Shown here piece by piece: positions 49,208 through 57,901 of a stretch of DNA of 64,000 nucleotides (position 1 is the stretch's first letter; every line of letters starts with the position of its first letter). Below the pieces are notes generated by a model that had not been told where the DNA came from, ran no database searches, and worked only from the letters and a program-made list of their open reading frames with translations. The stretch comes from Streptomyces sp. TLI_146 (GTDB lineage Bacteria; Actinomycetota; Actinomycetes; Streptomycetales; Streptomycetaceae): assembly GCF_002846415.1 (NCBI RefSeq), contig NZ_PJMX01000001.1, positions 124,001 through 188,000 of the forward strand. Direction: 5' to 3'. The position numbers were made by a program, and so were the translations under genes.

Positions 49208-50043
49208 CCGGTCCTCTCGCCGCCGTCACCGGCGCGCTCGTCCTGGCTTCGGCTTCCGTCGCGCACGCCGACCACGATCCGGATGTGCAGGCCGGGACCT
49301 GCCAGTCCGTCAAGTTCTGTGTCGGTGTGGGCGTCGGTGGCGAGAGCGAGGGCGCTACGGGGCAGGCGGGTGGGTCGAGCGGCAGCAGTGCCAGCAGGCT
49401 GAAGTGCCAGTACACCAAGGTCGAGCCGGAGCCTCCTGCTGCGCATCCTGCCTGGGAGGGCAAGGACCCCGCGACGTTCGACATGTACTTCAGGTCGTGC
49501 TCGGACGGTGGCCTGGACAACCCCGACGGTTTCATCGTCGTGCCGCGAGGGCAGCCACCTGTACCGCAGGTCGATGCGCGGGAGCTGGCTCAGCGCGCGG
49601 TTGACTCTATGACGCTGCTGGGCCCGGACATTGCCAGCCCGAGGGCGGCCGGACGCTACACCGTGGGTGTCCCGATGTGGATGTGGGTCCAGCAGAGCGC
49701 CACCACTTACGGACCGAATTCGGCGTCGGCGTCGGCGGGCGGGGTCACCGTCACCGCGACCGCGAAGGTGTCGAAGATCGTGTGGGCGATGGGCGACGGC
49801 GCCATCGTGACCTGTACCGGGCCCGGCACCCCCTACACGTCCTCCGGTGCCATGGCGGTCTCTCCGACGTGCGGGCACCTCTACACCACCACGTCGGCTG
49901 ATGCCCGCAGCGGCAGGTTCGCGGTGACCGCGACATCGACATGGGCGATCGCCTGGCAGGGCGGCGGACAGGCCGGCCAGCTCACGGCAGTGCGCCGCAG
50001 CGCCGTGCCCGTCGCGGTCGGGGAAGTCCAAGTCGTCCGATAA
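49165..50043 (+). CDS. secreted protein at the head of the tad operon
   Basis: A 292-aa protein, GTG start overlapping the lipoprotein gene. A Sec signal (RAGLLAGPLAAVTGALVLAS) is predicted with cleavage after AHA at about residue 35. The mature part has CQSVKFCVGVGVGGESEGAT, a Gly/Ser stretch and QYTKVEPEPPAAHPAWEGKD, then GPDIASPRAAGRYTVGVPMW and four Cys in two pairs (KFC/LKC, TCTGPG/PTCGHLY). It resembles the ATP/GTP-binding-annotated secreted proteins preceding tad loci in Streptomyces. Probably a surface or pilus-associated component. Confidence 0.7.
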   Translation: MDGHQADRSRAGLLAGPLAAVTGALVLASASVAHADHDPDVQAGTCQSVKFCVGVGVGGESEGATGQAGGSSGSSASRLKCQYTKVEPEPPAAHPAWEGKDPATFDMYFRSCSDGGLDNPDGFIVVPRGQPPVPQVDARELAQRAVDSMTLLGPDIASPRAAGRYTVGVPMWMWVQQSATTYGPNSASASAGGVTVTATAKVSKIVWAMGDGAIVTCTGPGTPYTSSGAMAVSPTCGHLYTTTSADARSGRFAVTATSTWAIAWQGGGQAGQLTAVRRSAVPVAVGEVQVVR

Positions 50044-50064
50044 CGCCGCCGGAAGGAGACAACG

Positions 50065-50772
50065 GTGAGCAAGACGCAACAACACCCCGGCACGGCCAGC
50101 GCGAACGGTACCCCCCAGCAGCAACACGTGGCCGGTCCGGTGGCTCCGCCCCGGGTCTCGGCACGCAGGCGGCGCCCCGGCGTCATCGCCCTGTCACTGG
50201 CGCTGATCGCCGCCGGAGGCGCCGGAGTTGCCGTCCTGCTGCTCCAGGCCGGCCACCGCACGCAGGTGGTGACCGTGGTCCGCGACGTCCAGGTCGGCCA
50301 GGTCCTGAGCGAGCACGACCTGGGCAGGGCGTCGCTCGCCCTGGACCCGGCCGTCAAGGCGGTGCGCGCCGACAACCTGGCGTCGGTGGTGGGCCAGCGG
50401 GCCGCCGTGGAGCTGAGGGCCGGCTCGCTGCTCGCCCCCACGCAGGTGACGAAGGACCTGCTGGTGAAACCCGGCGAGCAGCTGGTGCCAATCGGTTTGG
50501 AGCCCAAGCAGGTCCCCGCCACGGGGTTGGTGGCGGGCCAGAGGGTGCAGCTGGTGCACGTCCCGGCCCCGAGCACTGCCGATGCGGGCAAGGCGCCGGA
50601 GGCCTCGCCGAAGACCCTTGTGGGCCGGGTCGTGAAAGCCTCGCATCCGGCACCTGGCACGGGGATCGTGGTCGTGGACGTGGCCACCGCCGCGAGCGAC
50701 GGCCCCACGGCCGCCGCGTGGGAGGCGGCCGGCACGCTGCGCCTGGTGTTGGCCGCTTCGGAGGGTCGGTGA
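50065..50772 (+). CDS. SAF-domain protein, CpaB/RcpC-like
   Basis: A 235-aa protein with a Gln/Pro-rich cytoplasmic start, one TM helix (PGVIALSLALIAAGGAGVAV, about 38-57) and an extracellular SAF domain: VVRDVQVGQVLSEHDLGRAS, NLASVVGQRAAVELRAGSLL, APTQVT. These are the CpaB/FlgA SAF features (V-x-x-G-x-x-L-x-x-x-D-L...V-V-G...A...L-x-x-G-x-x-L). CpaB acts at the cell envelope in Flp pilus assembly. It overlaps the CpaE-like gene by one base. Confidence 0.82.
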   Translation: MSKTQQHPGTASANGTPQQQHVAGPVAPPRVSARRRRPGVIALSLALIAAGGAGVAVLLLQAGHRTQVVTVVRDVQVGQVLSEHDLGRASLALDPAVKAVRADNLASVVGQRAAVELRAGSLLAPTQVTKDLLVKPGEQLVPIGLEPKQVPATGLVAGQRVQLVHVPAPSTADAGKAPEASPKTLVGRVVKASHPAPGTGIVVVDVATAASDGPTAAAWEAAGTLRLVLAASEGR

Positions 50773-51599
50773 TGGCGGTGATCGCTCTCGCGGGCTGCAG
50801 CGGGGCGCCCGGCGTGACCACGACCGGCCTGGCCCTGCTGCTGGCGTGGCCGCTTACGGCGGGCCGGCGGATGATCCTGGCGGAGTGCGACCCGGACGGC
50901 GGCGCCGCGGCGCACGGCTTGCTGCAGGGCACGCTCGGCGACCGCTACGGGCTGCGCAACCTTTCGGTGGCCGCCCGCAAGGGAGAGTTCAGCGATGCCT
51001 TCTGGCGCCAGCTCATCGACCTGGGCCGGACAGAGGGCCAGCGGGAGTCGCCGCGCGAGAGGCTGCTGCTGCCCGGCATCACCGACCCCGCGCAGGCGGC
51101 GAGCCTGCAACCGGTGTGGGCGGTCCTGGCTGAGATGTTCCGCGGCATCGAGACCAACAGTGGCCACGACGTGCTCATCGACCTCGGCCGACGCGGCGCG
51201 TACGGGCCGAGCGGGGTGCTGGCTGAGCAGGCTGATGCCACGGTCGTGGTGGCCCGCAACACCCTGCGCGGTCTGCAGGCAGCCCAGGGCCGGGTGCGTG
51301 CGCTCCACGAACGCCTCGGTGATGTCAGCGTCTTGATGATCAACGAGGGGCCGTATCCGGTGGGTGAGGTGCGGCGCGTGCTGCAGGTGCCGGTGACCGC
51401 CACGCTGCCCTACGCGCCGGATACAGCCCGCGTGCTGTCCGAGGGCACCCAAGCGCCCCGCCGGTTCACCAGGACGGCGCTCATGAAGGCCGCCCGCACC
51501 ACCAGCCAGGTACTCATCCAGCGGGCCGCCATGCGCCGGGAGCGCCTGCGTCCACGCGACCCGCGCGCAACGGACGGGGAGACACCCCATGCACGCTAG
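50772..51599 (+). CDS. CpaE/TadZ-like MinD-type ATPase
   Basis: A 275-aa protein. ALAGCSGAPGVTTTGLALLL is a deviant Walker A (G-x-x-G-x-x-T-T), ILAECDPDGGAAAHGLLQGT the switch region, and HDVLIDLGRRG Walker B. ADATVVVARNTLRGLQAAQG matches the later MinD pattern. CpaE/TadZ proteins place the pilus machine at the cell membrane. The canonical Lys of K-G-G-x-G-K-T is absent (Cys/Ser), as in many Streptomyces tad loci. It overlaps cpaF by 11 bases. Confidence 0.82.
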   Translation: MAVIALAGCSGAPGVTTTGLALLLAWPLTAGRRMILAECDPDGGAAAHGLLQGTLGDRYGLRNLSVAARKGEFSDAFWRQLIDLGRTEGQRESPRERLLLPGITDPAQAASLQPVWAVLAEMFRGIETNSGHDVLIDLGRRGAYGPSGVLAEQADATVVVARNTLRGLQAAQGRVRALHERLGDVSVLMINEGPYPVGEVRRVLQVPVTATLPYAPDTARVLSEGTQAPRRFTRTALMKAARTTSQVLIQRAAMRRERLRPRDPRATDGETPHAR

Positions 51600-53073
51600 G
51601 CCCCTGCACCCCGACCCCACCGTGGCACCACTGCCCCACGAACACCCACACCAGACCAGCGGCACACCCAAGCTCACCGGCGCCGCCTCGATCCCCCGGC
51701 AGCCCGGAGCGGCGGCCGCTGTCACGGTCGACTACCGGGCGGTCCGGGACATCGGGTCCCAGGTGGCCAAGCAGCGCGAGGAACTCCTCAAGTCCCAGCC
51801 CGGCATGGACCGGGCCAGCGAGGAACAGCGCTGCCTGCAGTGGATCGCCGAGGCCGTCGCGCTGTGGTCGGACGCCCAGGCGATGACACCCCCGCAGGAC
51901 GAAGCGCTGCGGCGCGCCGTGTATGACCTGCTCTTCCGCGCGGGGCGGCTGCAGCCGTATCTGGACGATGACCGGGTCGAGGACATCCTCATCCAGGGGC
52001 CCGGCGAGGTGTGGCTGGATTACGGCGACGGCGAGCGGCGCCGGGTGGGGCCGGTCGCGGACTCCGAGGAGGAACTGCTGGAGCTGTTGCGGGAGCTGGC
52101 CCGCAGCTGCGGGCACAGCGAGCGCACCATCTCCACCGCCAGCCCGACGCTGGCGCTGTCCCTCAAGGACGGCTCGCGTCTGCAGGCTATTACCGGGCTC
52201 GGGCCGATGACGTACGCGGTCATCCGCCGCCACCGCATCTCCCACGCGGATCTCGACGACCTGGTGCGCATGGGCACTATCGATGCGGTCCTGCGCACCT
52301 TCCTCGGCGCCGCCGTACGGGCCGGGAAAAATTTGATGATCGCGGGGAGGCAGAAGTCCGGGAAGACGACATTGCTGCGGGCTCTGCTCAAGGAGTTCGA
52401 CCCGCACTGCCGCTTCGCCACCATCCAGAGCGAGGACGAGCTGTTCGCCCACGCCAACGGCTTCCATACGCAGGTGGTGTCCCTGGTGGGCCGCGAGTCC
52501 AACGGGGAGAAGGACGCCAGCGGGCGCGGCGCCGGTGAGGTCACGCTGCTGGACTTGATGCATCCCGCTTTGCGGATGTCGCTGGAGCGGATCGTGGTCG
52601 GCGAGGTCCGCGGGCCGGAGATCGTCGCGATGATGCAGGCGCTGACGAACGGGTCGGGCGGCAACTTGTGCACCATCCACGCCCGGCGGCCCGACGGGGT
52701 CTTCGACCGGATCGCCGAGCTGTACGCGCTCGCCCAGGGCGCTCTCTCGGAGCAGCTCGCCTACCGGCAGACCGCCAACGGGCTGGATTTCGTGGTGTTC
52801 ATCGACATGACGGACGAGACGCAGATCGGCGGGCGCCGTCACCGCTACGTCTCCCACGTCCTGGAGGTGACCGGGATCGGTGAGAGCGGGCGCCCGGCCA
52901 CCAATGAGGTCTTCTCCCCCGGCCGCGAGTGGGGCGAGCTGCGGGCTGTGCCGCGGATGGCGCCGGCGTGTATCGACGACCTGTGCCGCGCCGGCTTCGA
53001 CTCCGCTCTGCTGCAGCAGCCGTACGGAGCCTGGGCACAGCCGTTGCCCCTGATGATGGGGGCGGGCCGATGA
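51589..53073 (+). CDS. CpaF/TadA secretion ATPase
   Basis: A 494-aa ATPase of the TadA/CpaF/VirB11 family. Walker A is GRQKSGKT (253-260); PHCRFATIQSEDELFAH holds the Asp box, VTLLDLMHPALRMSLERIVV, then GEVRGPEI Walker B, and GNLCTIHARRPDGVFDRI the His box. The N-terminal domain has VEDILIQGPGEVWLDY, the usual D-x-x-D-I-x-I-x-G. It powers assembly and, in some systems, retraction of Flp-like pili. Full length and intact. Confidence 0.93.
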   Translation: MHARPLHPDPTVAPLPHEHPHQTSGTPKLTGAASIPRQPGAAAAVTVDYRAVRDIGSQVAKQREELLKSQPGMDRASEEQRCLQWIAEAVALWSDAQAMTPPQDEALRRAVYDLLFRAGRLQPYLDDDRVEDILIQGPGEVWLDYGDGERRRVGPVADSEEELLELLRELARSCGHSERTISTASPTLALSLKDGSRLQAITGLGPMTYAVIRRHRISHADLDDLVRMGTIDAVLRTFLGAAVRAGKNLMIAGRQKSGKTTLLRALLKEFDPHCRFATIQSEDELFAHANGFHTQVVSLVGRESNGEKDASGRGAGEVTLLDLMHPALRMSLERIVVGEVRGPEIVAMMQALTNGSGGNLCTIHARRPDGVFDRIAELYALAQGALSEQLAYRQTANGLDFVVFIDMTDETQIGGRRHRYVSHVLEVTGIGESGRPATNEVFSPGREWGELRAVPRMAPACIDDLCRAGFDSALLQQPYGAWAQPLPLMMGAGR

Positions 53074-54017
53074 CCTTGTTGTCCGCGCTCCTCAGCGGCA
53101 TGGCCCTCGTTGGCGGGCTGATCGGTGTCGTGGCGGGCGCGTTGGGCACCGCGGCGCCGCGCCGGGCCTCGCTGCGCCGGCGCTGGCATGCGGCGCTGTG
53201 TGGTGGGCGCCCTCAGGGCGCGGGTGCCCGGCTGCGCCGGCGCAGCGTGAGGGCCGCAGGGGGTGTGATGGGCGTGGCCGTGTGGCTGATCAGCGGGAAC
53301 TTTGTCGGCGGTGCGCTGCTGGGCGCGGCCGTGATCGGCGTGCCCTGGCTGATCACCCCGGCACGGATGGCCAAGGAGCACATCGGCCGCCTCGAAGCCC
53401 TGAGCGAGTGGACCCAGCGCCTGGCCGGTCTGCTGCGGCTGGGCATGGGCCTGGAACAGGCGATGATCACCAGCCGTCAGGGGGCACCGGCCGAACTCGC
53501 CCCGCAGATCGTCACCCTGTCCGACCGGCTGCGGCTGAGCTGGCGGCCACAGGGAGCGCTGCGCGCGTTCGCCGATGAACTCGACGATGTCACCGCGGAC
53601 AAAGTGGCCGCTGCGCTCATCCTGTCGGCGGGCGACCGCGGCCCGGGCCTGGCGCAGGCCCTGGAGGACCTGTCGGGAACCGTACGCGAGGAAGTCGCGA
53701 AGAAACGTTCCATCGAGGCGGACCGGTCCAAACCCCGCACCACCGTGCGGTGGATGACCCTCATCACCATCGCCATCGTGGTGGCCGGATTCTTCGTGCC
53801 GTCCTACACCCGCCCGTACTCCACCCTGCTGGGGCAGCTCGTCCTCGCCCTCCTGACCTGCGGCCTCGTCGGCGTGCTCGCCCTGATGCGCCAACTCGGC
53901 TCCTTCAGGCGCGTCCCCCGCTTCCTGGTCACCGACCCGGCCAGTACCGTCCGCCTGCCGATGCCCCGACCAGAGCTGCCGGTGACCGCCCGCACGCCGC
54001 AAGGAGCCGCCTGGTGA
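53070..54017 (+). CDS. TadB-like membrane protein
   Basis: A 315-aa protein with four TM helices (LLSALLSGMALVGGLIGVVA at the start, FVGGALLGAAVIGVPWLITP mid, MTLITIAIVVAGFFVPSYTR and LLGQLVLALLTCGLVGVLAL late). The GspF-type cytoplasmic region is LEALSEWTQRLAGLLRLGMG, LEQAMITSRQGAPAEL. TadB and TadC form the inner-membrane platform of the Tad secretion apparatus. 4-base overlap with cpaF and with tadC. Confidence 0.88.
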   Translation: MTLLSALLSGMALVGGLIGVVAGALGTAAPRRASLRRRWHAALCGGRPQGAGARLRRRSVRAAGGVMGVAVWLISGNFVGGALLGAAVIGVPWLITPARMAKEHIGRLEALSEWTQRLAGLLRLGMGLEQAMITSRQGAPAELAPQIVTLSDRLRLSWRPQGALRAFADELDDVTADKVAAALILSAGDRGPGLAQALEDLSGTVREEVAKKRSIEADRSKPRTTVRWMTLITIAIVVAGFFVPSYTRPYSTLLGQLVLALLTCGLVGVLALMRQLGSFRRVPRFLVTDPASTVRLPMPRPELPVTARTPQGAAW

Positions 54018-54898
54018 ACCTGCTCCCCGTCGTGGTGACCGGCGCCACGGCCGGCACCGGCCTAGCCCTCTTCATCCGCGAGCTCCTCACGCCCCAGCCC
54101 TCGCTGGCCGCAGCCCTGGAACGCAGTGCCCCGGCGGGCCTGGCGGCGCCCGAGCCGGATCTGGACCGCGAGGAGAGGTGGGGCCGGTGGCTCCTGGCCC
54201 GACTGGAGCGCTTGCCGGGCGTGCGGGTGCCCACCACGGACCTGGCCCTGCTCGGACAGGGGCGGGGACAGTTCATGCTCAAGAAGACCGCCCTCGCCGC
54301 CTTCGGCCTGCTGGGCCCGGCGATCGCCTCGATTCCCTGGTTCATGGCGGGCGTGGCCCTGCCGTTCTACCTACCCGCAGGCGCCGGGCTTCTCGCCGCA
54401 GGCCTGCTGTTCCTCATCCCCGATCTCGCCGTACGCGACCAGGCCAAGCGGGCGCGCCAGGAGTTCGCCCACGCCCTGTCCGCCTACCTGGACCTGGTCG
54501 CGCTCAAGCGGGCCGCCGACGCCGGCCCCGCCGAAGCACTGGAGAAGGCCGCCCAGGTCGGTGAGGGCTGGCCCTTCCTGTATCTCCAAGGCGCGCTGCA
54601 CCGGGCCCGGCTGGAGAAGATCCCGCCCTACCAAGCACTCGCGCAGCTGTCCGCCCGCTACGGCCTGCCCGTCCTGGACGACGCCGCCGACATCATGCGC
54701 GGCAGCGCCACCGACGGCGCCGCCGTCTACAAGGCGCTACGGGCACGCACGGCCGCCCTGAACGCCGAACTGCTGGCCGATCAGGCCGCTGAGGCGAACG
54801 CGGCCAGCGAATCGATGTCCGCGCCCGGAGCCCTGCTGGCCGTCCTGGTGATGCTGCTGATGGCCTTCCCCGCGGTGATCCGCATGCTGACCGTCTAA
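54014..54898 (+). CDS. TadC-like membrane protein
   Basis: A 294-aa protein, GTG start. It has an N-terminal helix (VVVTGATAGTGLALFIRELL), a central pair (TALAAFGLLGPAIASIPWFM, AGVALPFYLPAGAGLLAAGL), the GspF domain (ARQEFAHALSAYLDLVALKR, AADAGPAEALEKAAQVG) and a C-terminal helix (PGALLAVLVMLLMAFPAVIR). Pairs with TadB. The membrane order is the usual one. A gap of about 40 bases follows before the small TM protein. Confidence 0.88.
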   Translation: MNLLPVVVTGATAGTGLALFIRELLTPQPSLAAALERSAPAGLAAPEPDLDREERWGRWLLARLERLPGVRVPTTDLALLGQGRGQFMLKKTALAAFGLLGPAIASIPWFMAGVALPFYLPAGAGLLAAGLLFLIPDLAVRDQAKRARQEFAHALSAYLDLVALKRAADAGPAEALEKAAQVGEGWPFLYLQGALHRARLEKIPPYQALAQLSARYGLPVLDDAADIMRGSATDGAAVYKALRARTAALNAELLADQAAEANAASESMSAPGALLAVLVMLLMAFPAVIRMLTV

Positions 54899-54939
54899 AA
54901 CCATTCCACCTCGTCCACCACTCCAGAAGGGTACGCACC

Positions 54940-55179
54940 ATGACGCACCTCGCAGCCCGCACCCGCACCCGCACCCGCACCCGCACCCGCCGTGCTGTGC
55001 TCTACCTGACCGCGCGCATGCGGGAAAGCCTTCGGGAGGCTGCCCGTCGGCCAGACCAGGGCGACATCTCCATCACCACCGCCATCATCTGGGGTTCCGC
55101 CATCCTCGGTGCCCTCCTGATCTCCGGGTCCATGGCCATCGTGATCGCCAAGTACAACGGTCATCTCCTCGGCCTGTGA
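54940..55179 (+). CDS. small pilin-like TM protein with RT repeat
   Basis: A 79-aa protein. MTHLAARTRTRTRTRTRRA carries an Arg-Thr repeat from a CCGCAC hexamer run. One TM helix (TTAIIWGSAILGALLISGSM, about 46-66) follows the sequence DQGDIS, which resembles the region around the cleavage site of Flp or TadE pilins (G-x-x-x-x-x-hydrophobic). The typical Flp Glu/Tyr pair is absent. Its position suggests a Flp-like pilin or pseudopilin. Overlaps the following TadE-like gene. Confidence 0.65.
   Translation: MTHLAARTRTRTRTRTRRAVLYLTARMRESLREAARRPDQGDISITTAIIWGSAILGALLISGSMAIVIAKYNGHLLGL
54956..54990 (+). repeat. CCGCAC hexamer repeat inside pilin-like gene
   Basis: About five and a half direct copies of CCGCAC encode the Arg-Thr repeat. 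Slippage here would change the protein length by two residues per unit without a frameshift. Confidence 0.85.
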
Positions 55180-55601
55180 TGACTCCCCAGACGCGGCTGA
55201 CCGACTGGTGTCAGAAGCGACGCTGGCGCGATGACCGCGGCGATGCCAGCATCCAGATGGCGATCATCTTCCCGTTCGTGCTGCTCGCCACGGTCGCCGT
55301 CATCCAGGCCTCCCTGTGGTTCTACGCCCGCCAGATCGCCCTGACCGCTGCCCGTGAGGGCCTCACCGCCGCCCGCACCTACCAGTCGAACCCCGCCGAT
55401 GGAGCAGCCCGCGCACGCAACGTGCTGGGGCGCAGCGCCGGGGACAGCCTGCGCGCCTACAGCGTCGTCGCCAGCAGCGACGGGCAGCGGGTGCGGGTGC
55501 GGGTATCGGGCACGGCCCTGTCGATCCTGCCGGGTGTGCCGGGTCTGCGGGTGACGCAGTCGGCGTCCGGGCCCCTGGAACGCTGGGTGGCCAGACCGTG
55601 A
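55179..55601 (+). CDS. TadE-like pseudopilin (1)
   Basis: A 140-aa protein; GTG three bases earlier is possible. DDRGDASIQMAIIFPFVLLA, then TVAVIQASLWFYARQIALTA, is the TadE N-terminus (E/D-R-G-x-A-x-x-E/Q-x-A-x-x-x-P), then AAREGLTAARTYQSNPADGA. The usual Glu+5 is Gln (SIQMA). One TM helix; C-terminal part (VRVRVSGTALSILPGVPGLR) is extracellular. TadE proteins are processed by the prepilin peptidase, which is not in the window. Confidence 0.82.
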   Translation: MTPQTRLTDWCQKRRWRDDRGDASIQMAIIFPFVLLATVAVIQASLWFYARQIALTAAREGLTAARTYQSNPADGAARARNVLGRSAGDSLRAYSVVASSDGQRVRVRVSGTALSILPGVPGLRVTQSASGPLERWVARP

Positions 55602-56116
55602 AGCAGGGGCGATGCGCGGCCCGTTGGGCCCGCACAACGCGCAGCGATGAGGGCAGCGCCGCGATCGAGGCGGCCATCATCCTCCCGTCGCTGATCATGT
55701 TCTTGTGCCTGGCGCTCGCTGGCGGCCGGATCGTCACCTCGGCCGCGAAGATCGACGCGGCGGCCCAGGACGCGGCGCGCGAGGCCTCGATCCACCGCAC
55801 AGCCACAGCGGCCCTGAGCGCCGCGCGGTCAGCGGCTGATGAGTCCCTTCAGGACCAGGGCATCCGGTGCGCATCGACCAGCGTCAGTATCGACACCGGC
55901 GGTCTGCGCGTGCCAGTCGGGCAGGTCGGCACCGTCACGGCCACCGTGACCTGCACGGTCCCCCTGGCCGACCTCCTGCTGCCGGGCGTACCCGGAGCCA
56001 AAACCCTCACCGCGACAGCGACCTCGGTGGTCGACCAGTTCCGGCAACGAGCTCTTGGGCTCGCGCGTTCTGACGTGCCGTGGAGTACGAACCGAAGTGC
56101 GGGTGGTCAGCAGTGA
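55598..56116 (+). CDS. TadE-like pseudopilin (2)
   Basis: A 172-aa protein, GTG in the previous stop. SDEGSAAIEAAIILPSLIMF carries the TadE motif with the conserved Glu (A-I-E-A-A-I-x-x-P); the TM helix follows (LCLALAGGRIV). KIDAAAQDAAREASI and VTATVTCTVPLADLLLPGVP complete the TadE/TadF body. The last 20 residues (LARSDVPWSTNRSAGGQQ) are not family-like and lie at the border of an inserted antisense gene, so the C-terminus may have been changed. Confidence 0.82.
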   Translation: MKQGRCAARWARTTRSDEGSAAIEAAIILPSLIMFLCLALAGGRIVTSAAKIDAAAQDAAREASIHRTATAALSAARSAADESLQDQGIRCASTSVSIDTGGLRVPVGQVGTVTATVTCTVPLADLLLPGVPGAKTLTATATSVVDQFRQRALGLARSDVPWSTNRSAGGQQ

Positions 56117-56136
56117 GCTCTCGAGGGTACGTGGGT

Positions 56137-56472
56137 TCACGCTCCGCGCGCCGAGCGTGCTCGAGCTCTTGCCTGGCAGGCGGACCGTGCTGTGAGCCAG
56201 ACGTCCTCAAACTCTCTGACGGTGAGTTCCTGCGGATCGTGGGGGTCCCACTCGTGGACAGGAACCTCCGCCGTGCCACCGAAGGTCGCCTCGTAATCTG
56301 CGAGGGTCCCGGCCTGCTGGGCGGCTTCCCACTCGGTCAACGAGGCTGCGGCGATGGGCTTTTCGAGCGGTCCTTGGAGTTCAATCTGCCGGGTGACGCA
56401 GCCGTCAGCGTCGGCCTCGACGTAGAACCAGGTGTCCTCTTCAGCCCAGTGGCTGCGGAACCAGCGTGTCAT
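56137..56472 (-). CDS. small acidic protein inserted antisense in tad operon
   Basis: A 111-aa protein starting MTRWFRSHWAEEDTWFYVEA. It contains DGCVTRQIELQGPLEKPIAA, ASLTEWEAAQQAGTLADYEA and DPHDPQELTVREFEDVW, a W-F-x-S-x-W-x-E-E-D-x-W-F-Y pattern known from Streptomyces immunity-like orphans. It is on the opposite strand to all tad genes and lies exactly between tadE- and tadG-type genes, so it is an insertion. Upstream open sequence on this strand is not part of it. Confidence 0.7.
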   Translation of the reverse strand: MTRWFRSHWAEEDTWFYVEADADGCVTRQIELQGPLEKPIAAASLTEWEAAQQAGTLADYEATFGGTAEVPVHEWDPHDPQELTVREFEDVWLTARSACQARARARSARGA

Positions 56473-56624
56473 GGCGTCATTGTCCCTGATGGCGCTGGGC
56501 CACACCGGAGGGAAAACCTCACCGAAGCCAGCGGGTCGATTCCGCCAAGCGCCCTGGGCTTCCCTCCTCCCGAGGTCACGGCGGCCGCCGGCGAACCCAC
56601 GGCTCTTTCGACACGGGGTGCCTG

Positions 56625-57083
56625 ATGCACTTCCCTCAGAGGAACCTGTGCCGCGCACGACGGGACGACCGGGGCGGCGTCAGTGTATTCGTCGCCGTGT
56701 GTGTCACCGCGCTGATCGGCATCATCGGCGTCGCCGTCGACGGCGGCAGCACGATGCGTGCCATCGAGCGCACGGACTACCTCGCGGGCGAGGCCGCACG
56801 CGCCGGCGGGCAAGCCCTGAGCCCCGCCGCTGCGATCAGCGGCACAGCGGCCGTCGTGGATCCGCAGGCTGCGCAGGCGGCAGCCCAGGCGTACCTGCGC
56901 TCCGCCGGTGCCACCGGGACGGTCAGCGTCTCCGACGGCGGCAGGACGCTCACCGTCACGATCACCGCCTCCTGCCCCACGAAATTCCTCGCCGCAGTGG
57001 GCATCGGCTCTCTGCCGGTGACCGGCCACGCCACGGCCACCCTCCTGCATGGCGTCACAGCCCCAGAAGGGCAAGGCCACTGA
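56625..57083 (+). CDS. TadG-like pilus assembly protein
   Basis: A 152-aa protein starting with DDRGGVSVFVAVCVTALIGI after 12 residues, the TadG/TadE-type N-terminus with one TM helix. VAVDGGSTMRAIERTDYLAG and EAARAGGQALSPAAA match the V-D-x-G-x-x-x...A-A-x-A-A-G-Q signature of short actinomycete TadG proteins. It is separated from the other tad genes by the antisense insert but stays co-directional. Its stop overlaps the LysM gene. Confidence 0.82.
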   Translation: MHFPQRNLCRARRDDRGGVSVFVAVCVTALIGIIGVAVDGGSTMRAIERTDYLAGEAARAGGQALSPAAAISGTAAVVDPQAAQAAAQAYLRSAGATGTVSVSDGGRTLTVTITASCPTKFLAAVGIGSLPVTGHATATLLHGVTAPEGQGH

Positions 57084-57901
57084 TGCACACCACCGTCTCC
57101 CCGCACGCCGCATCCCCGGGCCGCACGCTGGCACAGGTCCTCACCGCCGCGCTGGGTCTGCTGGCCCTGGTGGCCACGGTCATCGGGCTGCCGCTCCTCC
57201 TGGCGTGGGCCACCCCCGCCATCTGGGCCGCTACCCACGACGACGTCGCACACCTGCTGGACCGGCAGGACACCGGCGCAGTGTTCCTTCTGCTGCTCGT
57301 CACGGCCGGCTGGGCCGGGTGGGGGCAGTTCACGTTCTGCGCCCTGCGGGAGCTCATCGCGCAGATGCGGGGCCGTGCCTGGCATGCCCCGCGGGGGATG
57401 GGCGCCTCGCAGCGAGCCGCGGCCCTACTGATCGGCAGCATCGTGGTGCTCCTGCCCACCGGCTCCGCCCTCGCCTCCACCACACCCACCGGGCAGGTGG
57501 CCACGGCGGCCCGCCAGCCCGGGCAGACCCCGCCGCCGCAGGCCACCCAGAGCGAACACGGTAGGCCGCCCGCAGCGGCCACGGCGGCAGCCGGCACGAC
57601 GTACACCGTGCGCCAGACGCGGCCCGCGCAGAGCCTGTGGGGCATCGCCGAGCAGCAGTTGGGCGACGGCGAGCGGTGGCGGGAGATCGCCGAGCTCAAC
57701 GAGGGCCGCACCATGGCCGACGGCACACCCTTCCGGACGAACGGCTTCCTGCAGCCCGGCTGGCAGCTGCGCATGCCACAGACCGGCACAGCGGCGAAAG
57801 GCGCCCGTACCCAGCGGGGGACAGCACCCCTGCTCATGTGCAGGGCGAGCGCCCGGTCACGGTCCACCCGGGCCAGTCCCTGTCGGGGATCGCGGCAGTA
57901 G
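57083..57901 (+). CDS. LysM-domain protein, N-terminal part of a split LysM-BTAD gene
   Basis: This frame encodes the N-terminal part: two TM helices (VLTAALGLLALVATVIGLPL, TGAVFLLLLVTAGWAGWGQF), a further segment (AAALLIGSIVVLLPTGSALA), and a first LysM motif (YTVRQTRPAQSLWGIAEQQL, GDGERWREIAELNEGR). After AKGARTQRG at a run of five G (about 57817) the frame becomes shadow-like to a stop at 57901, while the true coding continues one frame over. In related Streptomyces tad loci this is one long LysM-BTAD protein. Here it is broken or mis-sequenced. Confidence 0.75.
   Translation: MHTTVSPHAASPGRTLAQVLTAALGLLALVATVIGLPLLLAWATPAIWAATHDDVAHLLDRQDTGAVFLLLLVTAGWAGWGQFTFCALRELIAQMRGRAWHAPRGMGASQRAAALLIGSIVVLLPTGSALASTTPTGQVATAARQPGQTPPPQATQSEHGRPPAAATAAAGTTYTVRQTRPAQSLWGIAEQQLGDGERWREIAELNEGRTMADGTPFRTNGFLQPGWQLRMPQTGTAAKGARTQRGTAPLLMCRASARSRSTRASPCRGSRQ

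Noticed and set aside
49881..51725. A 614-codon minus-strand open frame
   Set aside because: Antisense to the CpaB- and CpaE-like genes of the tad operon; no domain seen.
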